From positions 1-8,867 of the forward strand of contig CAIVBX010000279.1 of the NCBI GenBank assembly GCA_903904275.1: 8,867 nt of DNA. The letters run 5' to 3'. Below, one piece after another: positions 1-6,099 of the stretch. The DNA is from an uncultured Pseudomonadota bacterium (lineage in GTDB: Bacteria; Pseudomonadota; Gammaproteobacteria; Methylococcales; Methylomonadaceae). The translations under genes and the position numbers were made by a program. Every line of letters begins with the position of its first letter. Position 1 is the stretch's first letter. The notes beneath the pieces were generated by a model. That model saw only the letters and a list, made by a program, of their open reading frames with translations. It ran no database searches and was not told where the DNA came from.

Positions 1-55
1 CACCTCGCCCAGACATCAATAATTCTTCGCGGGTGAAACTAAATTGTTTCTGCAT
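1..55 (-). CDS. fabA: 3-hydroxyacyl-[ACP] dehydratase FabA, N-terminal fragment (cut by window edge)
   Basis: Only 18 codons lie in the window. The reverse strand reads MQKQFSFTREELLMSGRG from an ATG at 55-53 and stays open to the edge. This lines up without gaps, apart from one residue at the N-terminus, with the start of FabA as I recall it from E. coli, which has the same T/R-x-E-D/E-L-L-x-S-G-R-G block followed by E-L-F-G. FabA is the cytoplasmic dehydratase/isomerase that makes the cis-3-decenoyl-ACP branch point of anaerobic unsaturated fatty acid synthesis. A possible ribosome site (AAGG on the minus strand) sits about 11 bases before the ATG, slightly far. The active-site His and the rest of the protein are outside the window, so the identity rests on this short conserved block. 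The gene is divergent from gspL and probably functionally unrelated to it. Confidence 0.75.
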   Translation of the reverse strand, partial: MQKQFSFTREELLMSGRG

Positions 56-252
56 GAGTCTTAAAACCTTTTGTAGTTATTCTTATAATTTGCAGGGCAT
101 TATCTAACAGTCATCGAAAAAAATCAGCTCTATTTTTATTACATTGCATGAAAAATCCCCCTGTTTATGTGACGATAGTTATAATAATCGAAATAGAAAT
201 TCTCCCATTTTCGATATAATTCCAAAATTTAGAGCAGGTTACGTCAGCTTAA
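56..252. promoter_or_regulatory. Divergent intergenic region between fabA and gspL (presumed promoters)
   Basis: This is the only non-coding stretch longer than 20 bases in the window. Transcription must start here in both directions unless it enters from outside. On the plus strand there are consensus-like TATAAT hexamers at 84-89, 180-185 and 215-220. The last two are placed sensibly for gspL, but none has a convincing TTGACA-like -35 at 16-18 bases. On the minus strand, GATAAT- and TATAAG-like hexamers upstream of fabA have equally weak -35 partners. In DNA this AT-rich, such hexamers arise by chance, so no particular promoter is claimed. A 7-bp inverted repeat (187-193 / 209-215) lies between the two gspL-proximal hexamers and could be an operator. 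No riboswitch or small RNA is evident. Confidence 0.5.
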
Positions 253-1473
253 ATGATAAACAAAAACGTCCACATCGAACTCAAACCCTTTTTACGTTGG
301 TGGGGACGCGAATTAGCGTTTTTAATTCCTCCAAAAATTCGCTCGTTTTTTTACACACCAAAATCAGCAATTATTCTGCGCGTCATCGACGAAAAATTAA
401 CGGTAAGTCATGAAATAAATGGTCAAGAAAATTTACTAATAACTATTTTGCGTGATGGTTCTAGCACAGAAAATTTACAAAACTTACTTAACAATGAACG
501 CTTTAAAAATGCTATCGTCATTTTGCGTTTGTCAAATCATGACGCATTAAACAAAACTTTAAATTTACCGTTCGCTGCAAAAAATACGATTGAACAGGTT
601 GTTAATTATGAATTAGATCGTTATACCCCGTTTAAAGCCGCACAAGTTTATTTCGCCACACGACTTGAACGCATTGATACTGAAACGGCTCAACTTGTTG
701 TGCAGTTGATGCTCGTACCTCGAAAACGTTTAGAAATGCGTTATCAAGATTGTAAAAATTTAGGGATTACACCACAGTTTGCAGACGTTGAAAATTGCCC
801 AAATGATTTGCAACAATTACATTCTGCTTACAATTTGTTACCTACGCATTTACAACCTAAAATAACAAATCGTTCGCGTCGAATTATTATCAGCTTATTA
901 AGTTTGTTAGTTATTTCAAGCCTTTCTTGTTTGATATTACCAATTTGGCTGGAATCGCAAACCATTGACAATTTACAAAGCCAAATTTCTAAAATTGAAA
1001 AAGATGTAAAAACGGTTAAAAATTTACAAGCAGACATGGATACAATGCGTGAAGAAAATCAAGCACTCATCAATGAAAAAATTGTCGCGCCACCTGTTGT
1101 AGCAATGCTAAACGAAATTGCAACGTTAATGAAAGATGATAGTTGGCTTTCTTATTTACAATACAGCGAAGGACAGTTGCAATTACAAGGTGAATCACCA
1201 ACGGCATCTAATTTGCTTGCAGATTTAGAAGCGTCAGATTATTTTGCTAAAGCCAATTTTGCCTCACCTGTTACGCAAGATAAAGCGAGCGGTATGGAAC
1301 GTTTTCAAATTTCGGCAGAAATAACTAAGCCAGAAATACTTGGAAATTCTGACGTGACAACAGATGCAACGGCAGAAAGTATTAGCGAATCGACTAACGA
1401 CACAACCGTTGAAAACGCAACACCTGAAGAAGTGGTAACTGAAAATGGTACTCCAAAAGAACAATCAGAATGA
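253..1473 (+). CDS. gspL: Type II secretion system inner-membrane platform protein GspL (PilM/PilN-like)
   Basis: This 406-residue protein is a bitopic T2SS inner-membrane component that recruits the GspE ATPase on the cytoplasmic side and pairs with GspM. The cytoplasmic part (residues 1-208) is a degenerate actin-like/PilM-type domain. It includes the stretch around 103-127 with LP, then YELDRYTPF, typical of the GspL/PilM interface region. One hydrophobic helix spans about 211-233. A heptad-like coiled coil follows (235-275), then a small PilN/ferredoxin-like periplasmic domain (about 280-358) ending in the usual ERFQISAEI strand. Residues 360-406 form an acidic, Thr/Ser-rich tail that looks disordered and is not part of the usual fold. 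An in-frame TAA immediately precedes the ATG, so the start cannot move upstream. The ribosome site is weak (AGG about 14 bases away). It is the first gene of the operon, and its last 29 bases overlap gspM. No adjacent gspE, gspF or pseudopilin genes are present. Confidence 0.85.
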   Translation: MINKNVHIELKPFLRWWGRELAFLIPPKIRSFFYTPKSAIILRVIDEKLTVSHEINGQENLLITILRDGSSTENLQNLLNNERFKNAIVILRLSNHDALNKTLNLPFAAKNTIEQVVNYELDRYTPFKAAQVYFATRLERIDTETAQLVVQLMLVPRKRLEMRYQDCKNLGITPQFADVENCPNDLQQLHSAYNLLPTHLQPKITNRSRRIIISLLSLLVISSLSCLILPIWLESQTIDNLQSQISKIEKDVKTVKNLQADMDTMREENQALINEKIVAPPVVAMLNEIATLMKDDSWLSYLQYSEGQLQLQGESPTASNLLADLEASDYFAKANFASPVTQDKASGMERFQISAEITKPEILGNSDVTTDATAESISESTNDTTVENATPEEVVTENGTPKEQSE

Positions 1474-2032
1474 ACGTTTATTAGCCGTTGGCTTGTTGTT
1501 AGCTGTCGTGAGCTTTATTAGTTTTGTCATTATTTTGCCGCTTGTAAATCAAGGTTTAGCATTGCATGATGAAAAAAATACACTCGGTTTTCGTCTCGAA
1601 CAATATGAACGTATTTTGTCACGCAAACAAAGCGTGATTGATGAAATGGAAACGTTAAAATCACAAATCGCAGAACAAAATTATTTAAGCACTCAAAATA
1701 CAACAGCATTAGCCTCCGCTGAATTACAAGAAATGATTAAACAAGCGATTATCGAATCAGGTGGGCAATTAAGCAGCACGCAAGGTTTGCCAGTTGTCAC
1801 AAAAAATAATTTTCAACGTATTCCAATTAACGTTCGTATGACAGGAAATAGTGACGTTTTACGCGCTGTTTTACATAAAATTGAAACAACGACACCACTT
1901 GTTGTTATTGAACAAATTGATATTAGACCAATGCGTGGTGTGAGAAATAAAGTGACACATCAAATTGACCCTAGCAATGAATTGAGTGTGAATTTTCAAG
2001 CCATTAGTTTCATGAAATCTCCTGCTGCATGA
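1445..2032 (+). CDS. gspM: Type II secretion system protein GspM, PilO-like subtype (T2SSM_b)
   Basis: This 195-residue bitopic inner-membrane protein is the usual partner of GspL in the T2SS assembly platform. A short cytoplasmic N-terminus (1-11) is followed by one transmembrane helix (about 12-34). A periplasmic coiled coil comes next (about 38-80, rich in E, K and Q), then a ferredoxin-like domain (about 90-190). The block LQEMIKQAIIESGGQLSS, then RIPINVRMTG and VVIEQIDIRP, is characteristic of the PilO-like GspM subtype rather than the shorter classical GspM. The ATG at 1445 lies inside the end of gspL, and GTGG-like purines 8-13 bases upstream may serve as the ribosome site. No other good in-frame start precedes the membrane helix. 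Its stop overlaps the next start as ATGA, so translation is probably coupled through gspL-gspM-gspC. Confidence 0.85.
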   Translation: MVLQKNNQNERLLAVGLLLAVVSFISFVIILPLVNQGLALHDEKNTLGFRLEQYERILSRKQSVIDEMETLKSQIAEQNYLSTQNTTALASAELQEMIKQAIIESGGQLSSTQGLPVVTKNNFQRIPINVRMTGNSDVLRAVLHKIETTTPLVVIEQIDIRPMRGVRNKVTHQIDPSNELSVNFQAISFMKSPAA

Positions 2033-2688
2033 ATCGTCCAACTCTTTTTGTTTTGATTGCGTTAAATTTCTTATTCATCACAGTTTTGGCGGGTGAATGG
2101 TATTCAGAAACAGAAACCTCCACATTTGAGAAAAAACAAGCTCAAATTGAAAATATTGAAATGGAAGATTTACCTACGTTAGCCGCGTTGACAGAAACTA
2201 GCGAAGATAATTATCCTGATTTAGTTGATCGTCCTTTATTTGTCAGCGGACGCAAACCTGTAACAGAACCCGAACCTGAAAACACACCAAGTGAACCGCA
2301 AAAGAAAATAGAACAGTTTGTTTGGGATTTAACGGGGATTTTTAGTTCTCCCAAAGGAATTACCGCATTTTTTAATCGCACTAATGGAAAAATTGAAAAA
2401 GATAATTATCGAAAATTAAAAAAAGGTGACAATTTAGATGGCTGGAAAATTGCTGCAATACATACGGACACAGTAACGCTAATACAAGCAGAAGAATCGA
2501 AAACGCTATTATTACGGAAGGTGAAACCTAAAACAGCTAGTGTGCCACCACAAACGACAAATCAGCCACATTCCCCACAGCCTGTACAACCAAAAGTTGA
2601 ACAAAGTACATCGCCTAATGTGCCGAAAAAAACAGATGATTTACCAGACGAAAATACTGTCGATATTGATAACATTGAAAATCCTTAA
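2029..2688 (+). CDS. gspC: GspC-like (sometimes annotated GspN) T2SS linker protein with HR-type domain, no PDZ
   Basis: This 219-residue bitopic protein probably links the inner-membrane platform to the secretin. An N-terminal hydrophobic helix (about 5-21) is followed by an acidic linker. The motif DLVDRPLF (about 64-71) resembles the strand entering GspC proteins, where RPLF or NLFG-type motifs precede the HR domain. Residues 97-165 (WDLTGIFSSP, then LKKGDNLDGWKIAAI, DTVTLIQ and LLLRKV) have the strand pattern of the small HR beta domain that contacts GspD N0. The family's usual C-terminal PDZ or coiled-coil domain is missing. Instead there is a Pro/Gln/Thr-rich, then acidic, tail (about 168-219). 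The gene overlaps gspM by four bases and ends three bases before gspD, which fits the conserved gspC-gspD order. Related short proteins are often named type II secretion protein N, so the letter assigned is less certain than the role. Confidence 0.68.
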   Translation: MNRPTLFVLIALNFLFITVLAGEWYSETETSTFEKKQAQIENIEMEDLPTLAALTETSEDNYPDLVDRPLFVSGRKPVTEPEPENTPSEPQKKIEQFVWDLTGIFSSPKGITAFFNRTNGKIEKDNYRKLKKGDNLDGWKIAAIHTDTVTLIQAEESKTLLLRKVKPKTASVPPQTTNQPHSPQPVQPKVEQSTSPNVPKKTDDLPDENTVDIDNIENP

Positions 2689-2691
2689 AAA

Positions 2692-4863
2692 ATGAACTCA
2701 ACCCAAAAAATTACCGCTTTAACCGCTGCCATTTTAAGTTTCACTACATTATCTGGCTGTGAATTATTGAATCCAAAACGTGCTAAATTGCCAATCACGT
2801 CACACGCTCCAATGCCTAGTGAATCGATTCCGCAATTACAAAACAAAATAGTGGCAAATGACGCACCTAAACCAAAAAATGAGTTATTTCCCAGTTCTGA
2901 TTACGCCAAAGATATTCCACCTTCAATTGAACAGAATGCACAAGATGCCATTGGCAAAAAAAGCAAAGGTGAATTTAGTTTAAATTTTGATGAGGCAGAT
3001 TTAGGTGAAGTCGCAAAGGTGGTTTTAAGTGATATTTTGGGTCAAAACTATGTTTTAAGTCCGAAAGTTGTCGGCAAAGTGACGCTTCAAACTACGCATC
3101 CACTAAGTAAAGAAGAATTATTGCCAACATTAGAAATGGTTTTAAGTATGAATAATGCCGCTTTAGTTAAAGACGGTGGAATTTATCACATTGAACTGTT
3201 AAATGAAGCCTTATATAGCGCGAATTTCAGTTCAAATCGAGGTGGAAAATTTGGGTATCAAATGCGTGTCATTCCTGTGAAAAATGTATCTGTTGATAAC
3301 ATCGCAGATTTAATCAAACCGTTGCTGCACGAAAAAACGCTTTTGACAGTTGATAATCACCGTAATTTGCTAGTTGTTTCTGGTGCTGCCGACGAATTAG
3401 CGCGAATCATGGATATGGTGAACACATTTGACATCGACATTTTAAAAGGACGTTCATTTGCATTATTTCCGCTTGCTCATGTCGATGCTGAAACATTGAT
3501 TAAAGAACTTGACGAGGTGTTTTACAAAAAAGTCAAAAGTGAAGACGACCAATTTTTTAAATTTATTTCGATTGAACGATTAAATGCCGTTTTAGCTATT
3601 ACGCATCAAGCACGTTATTTAAAAGATATTGAACAATGGGTAACACGTTTAGATCGCGCGAATTCAACCACTGGTGGCGGCGTAAATGTTTATAAAGTTC
3701 AACATGTTGATGCTGTTGAACTTGCGGCGACGTTGAATGATATTTTTGGTAATGGTTCCTCGCGTAGTGAAAAATCGCCAAAATTAGCAGGGGGTAAAAA
3801 ATCGGCTTCTTTAACAAATAAAACGGATAAAACAGATAAATCATCTGATACGAAAAAAACAACACCTCAACGTTCCACGTCTAGCGGTGGAACAGGCGAT
3901 GCAAAAGTGTCGAATGTCGGTGATGTGCGAATAATTGCCGATGACGCGAATAACAGTTTAATTGTTGTTGCCACTGCACAAGAATATGAAGTAATTAGAC
4001 CAATTATTAACCAATTAGATGTTATGCCATTGCAGGTTTTGGTTGATGCTACGATTGTTGAAGTCACGCTAACAGACACATTGAAATATGGACTGCAATG
4101 GTATTTTAATCACAACAGTGGCGGCACAAATTCGGCTAATAGCAGCGGATTAGGTACGCTTTCAACAGACAACATCGCTAAGGCTGCGGCTACCGCAGCA
4201 ACAGGTGGATTTGGTTATTCTTTTTTAAGTAATTCTAATGACATTGGTGCGATTCTGAATGCTCAAGCCAGTATCAATAACGTCAATGTAATTTCATCGC
4301 CATCCCTTATGGTGCTTAATAATCAGGAGGCGAGCATTCAAGTAGGTGATGAAATTTCATTATCAACTGGAACGGTAGGAATTGCAGGAATTACAGGTAG
4401 CGGCAGTACAGGTACTACGGCTTTAACGCAAAACCAACAACGTAAAACAGGCGTAAAACTCAAAATTAAACCGCGTGTTAATGCCAACGGTTTAGTCATG
4501 ATGGATGTCACTCAAAGCGTAGAAGATGTAGCGGCGGGTCTTGTAAATGGTGAAGTCAATCCAAGAATTTCAACACGAGAAATTGACAGCTCGGTAGTAG
4601 TTCAAAGTGGCGAATCGATTGTTTTAGGTGGTTTAATTAAAGATAAAAATACAAACAACGGCGGCGGAATACCATTTCTGCATGACGTACCTGTTTTAGG
4701 GTCTTTATTTGGTAACACGGATAAAGAAGGTAATAAAATTGAACTCGTCGTGTTAATTACACCGCGTGTGATAAAAAGTCGCCAAGATGCGGGCATGATT
4801 ACGAATGAATTTAAACGCAAACTCAGTGGGATTTACGAAGATGACGCAACCCTCATTAAATGA
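2692..4863 (+). CDS. gspD: Type II secretion system secretin GspD (lipoprotein form)
   Basis: This 723-residue protein forms the outer-membrane secretin channel through which folded T2SS substrates leave the periplasm. The N-terminus is a lipoprotein signal peptide with lipobox LSGC (Cys23) and Glu at +2, compatible with outer-membrane sorting. Domain order: linker 24-92; N0 about 95-168; KH-like N1 (about 188-250), N2 (about 253-325) and N3 (about 330-446); then the secretin core (about 448-697). N3 carries a Ser/Thr/Lys-rich insert at about 355-404. Core landmarks are VDATIVEVTLTDTLKYGLQW, VISSPSLMVLNNQEASIQVGDE and VVQSGESIVLGGLIKDK. The closing segment is IPFLHDVPVLGSLFG followed by LVVLITPRVI. 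Only about 26 residues follow the core, so a typical pilotin-binding S-domain is absent or very short. The ATG is three bases after the previous stop and lacks a strong Shine-Dalgarno sequence, suggesting translational coupling. Confidence 0.95.
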   Translation: MNSTQKITALTAAILSFTTLSGCELLNPKRAKLPITSHAPMPSESIPQLQNKIVANDAPKPKNELFPSSDYAKDIPPSIEQNAQDAIGKKSKGEFSLNFDEADLGEVAKVVLSDILGQNYVLSPKVVGKVTLQTTHPLSKEELLPTLEMVLSMNNAALVKDGGIYHIELLNEALYSANFSSNRGGKFGYQMRVIPVKNVSVDNIADLIKPLLHEKTLLTVDNHRNLLVVSGAADELARIMDMVNTFDIDILKGRSFALFPLAHVDAETLIKELDEVFYKKVKSEDDQFFKFISIERLNAVLAITHQARYLKDIEQWVTRLDRANSTTGGGVNVYKVQHVDAVELAATLNDIFGNGSSRSEKSPKLAGGKKSASLTNKTDKTDKSSDTKKTTPQRSTSSGGTGDAKVSNVGDVRIIADDANNSLIVVATAQEYEVIRPIINQLDVMPLQVLVDATIVEVTLTDTLKYGLQWYFNHNSGGTNSANSSGLGTLSTDNIAKAAATAATGGFGYSFLSNSNDIGAILNAQASINNVNVISSPSLMVLNNQEASIQVGDEISLSTGTVGIAGITGSGSTGTTALTQNQQRKTGVKLKIKPRVNANGLVMMDVTQSVEDVAAGLVNGEVNPRISTREIDSSVVVQSGESIVLGGLIKDKNTNNGGGIPFLHDVPVLGSLFGNTDKEGNKIELVVLITPRVIKSRQDAGMITNEFKRKLSGIYEDDATLIK

Positions 4864-5074
4864 ACAAATTGAAAAAATTTTAACCGAAGAAGCCGCGCAA
4901 ATTGAAAAAAACAGTTGGGGTGGAAAATTAAAACGTCTTTGGCGAGCTGACAATAAAAAACAGGCGTTAAAAGCAGAGTTTTTTGCAATGTGGCGCGGTT
5001 TAAGTAAAAAAGGAATTTTTACTTTATTTTTAATCGTTGCTTTTATATTTATGCTGATATTTTCGGTATTATAA
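4841..5074 (+). CDS. Small tail-anchored membrane protein of unknown function, last gene of the gsp operon
   Basis: I do not recognise this 77-residue protein. It starts MTQPSLNEQI. The N-terminal 55 residues are charged and helical-looking (Glu-rich 7-22, Lys/Arg/Trp-rich 29-58). A single C-terminal hydrophobic helix (about 59-76) runs to the end, so it is probably tail-anchored with its bulk in the cytoplasm (Lys/Arg just before the helix). The start at 4841 is preferred over the in-frame ATG at 4805, because the earlier one would extend the overlap with gspD to 59 bases and add residues that look unrelated. At 4841 the overlap is 23 bases, typical of this operon. Codon use is ordinary, and the hydrophobic/charged architecture argues for a real gene rather than a shadow. 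Its position suggests co-expression with the secretin; a T2SS or assembly role is inference only. Confidence 0.7.
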   Translation: MTQPSLNEQIEKILTEEAAQIEKNSWGGKLKRLWRADNKKQALKAEFFAMWRGLSKKGIFTLFLIVAFIFMLIFSVL

Positions 5075-5097
5075 ATTTTTATTACTCGAAAATATCA
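5055..5097. terminator. 11-bp inverted repeat between convergent operons, possible bidirectional terminator
   Basis: The arms tgatattttcg (5055-5065) and cgaaaatatca (5087-5097) are perfect reverse complements around a 21-base AT-rich loop. The pairing may extend three base pairs (GTA/TAC) past a one-base bulge. The left arm lies in the last codons of the small membrane-protein gene. The right arm encodes the last residues of the minus-strand ATPase gene, whose stop codon lies in the loop. Only seven bases separate the two stop codons, so any terminator has to overlap coding sequence. The stem is AT-rich and no clear U-tract follows on either strand, so it is not a textbook intrinsic terminator. 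It could instead stabilise 3' ends or be fortuitous. Confidence 0.45.
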
Positions 5098-6095
5098 TTC
5101 ATATCCAGTTGAATTAGAATGGCTTTGCGTAGCAAAGCGCGTTCTTTGTTCAATGTGTTTTGCAACGTTGAAACAGTTTTTTCTAATGTTGCAATACGCT
5201 CTTGAAGTGAACCATTTACGTCAGGAGTGAAATGTTCAATATGTGTTAAATCTGTTTCATCGTGAAATTCGTCTCGCATAACAGATGATTCGTCTTCAAT
5301 TTCATTGATGACTTTTTTAATCACATCCGAATCGATAATTTTTAATTCTTCGAGATAGCCAAACAACAAAACTCTATCGCATAATGTATTGATTCGTCTA
5401 GGAATCCCTTTAGTATAATTGCAAATATGTTCAAAAGTATCATCATCAAATTGTGGATTTTGCATCCAACCCGCTTTCAATAATCGAAATATGATGTAAT
5501 TTTTAGTTTCTTCTGTGTTTAACGGCTTTAATTGATATGTCGCAACAACACGTTGTCTAAGTTGCTCCATTTCAGGCAAAAACAATGTGCCACTTAGTTC
5601 AGGCTGTCCCACTAGAAAAATTTGAAATAGCGGTTTTGTATTTAATTCAAAATTCGTCAGCATTCGCAATTCTTCTAGCGAATCTTTGGGAAGATTTTGG
5701 GCTTCATCTACAATCATCAAAACCCGTTTGCCTTCTTTTTCTTGCTGAACAAAAAATTGATAAATTTTTGTTAAAAGTGTCGCTTTGTCTTCGCCATTAT
5801 GTGGAATATGAAAGGTTTCTGAAATTATTTTCAACAAATCGTAAGCACCAATTTGTGATGAAACAATGACTCCAATGGTTAAATGATTGGAATTGAAACT
5901 TTTAACAAGTTCCTTTACCAACATAGTTTTTCCCGTTCCAGGCTTGCCAATCACAATGACAAATCCTTCACCCTGCTTCAAACCATAATTCATGTAGGCT
6001 AATGCTCTACCATGCACTTCACTATTAAAAAAGAAATCGGTGTCAGCATTTAGCTGAAACGGCTTTTTATTTAAATTATAAAAAATGTCATACAT
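5082..6095 (-). CDS. XrtA/PEP-CTERM system-associated ATPase (ExeA/GspA-like AAA, TIGR03015 type)
   Basis: This 337-residue cytoplasmic P-loop ATPase matches the AAA protein that travels with exosortase A polysaccharide loci. It begins MYDIFYNLNKKPFQLNADTD, close to the family's usual MYxxFYxLxxxPFxLxPD opening. Walker A is GKPGTGKT (residues 50-57) and Walker B is VLMIVDEAQNL (125-135). Sensor I is around FLVGQPEL (160-167), a likely arginine finger lies in LRQRV (179-183), and sensor II is GIPRRIN (230-236). Residues about 297-325 look like a coiled coil. Unlike Aeromonas ExeA it has no transmembrane helix or peptidoglycan-binding domain. A good ribosome site (GAGG) lies inside the last codons of the preceding barrel gene, four bases upstream. 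It is the last gene of the minus-strand operon. Its substrate is unknown; roles in assembling the export apparatus are suggested by homology only. Confidence 0.88.
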   Translation of the reverse strand: MYDIFYNLNKKPFQLNADTDFFFNSEVHGRALAYMNYGLKQGEGFVIVIGKPGTGKTMLVKELVKSFNSNHLTIGVIVSSQIGAYDLLKIISETFHIPHNGEDKATLLTKIYQFFVQQEKEGKRVLMIVDEAQNLPKDSLEELRMLTNFELNTKPLFQIFLVGQPELSGTLFLPEMEQLRQRVVATYQLKPLNTEETKNYIIFRLLKAGWMQNPQFDDDTFEHICNYTKGIPRRINTLCDRVLLFGYLEELKIIDSDVIKKVINEIEDESSVMRDEFHDETDLTHIEHFTPDVNGSLQERIATLEKTVSTLQNTLNKERALLRKAILIQLDMNDIFE

Positions 6096-6099
6096 CGTT

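Noticed and set aside
144..413. An 89-residue plus-strand open frame beginning in the intergenic region and running into gspL.
   Set aside because: It overlaps the first 161 bases of the well-supported gspL in another frame, and its translation has no recognisable domain or membrane signal.
4805..4840. Twelve-residue N-terminal extension of the small membrane protein from the ATG at 4805.
   Set aside because: It would lengthen the overlap with gspD to 59 bases. The internal ATG at 4841 gives the short overlap typical of this operon, and the extra residues simply shadow gspD codons.
5585..5869. A 94-residue plus-strand open frame opposite the ATPase gene.
   Set aside because: It is antisense to a gene with intact Walker motifs and a full family length, and it has no start context or recognisable features.
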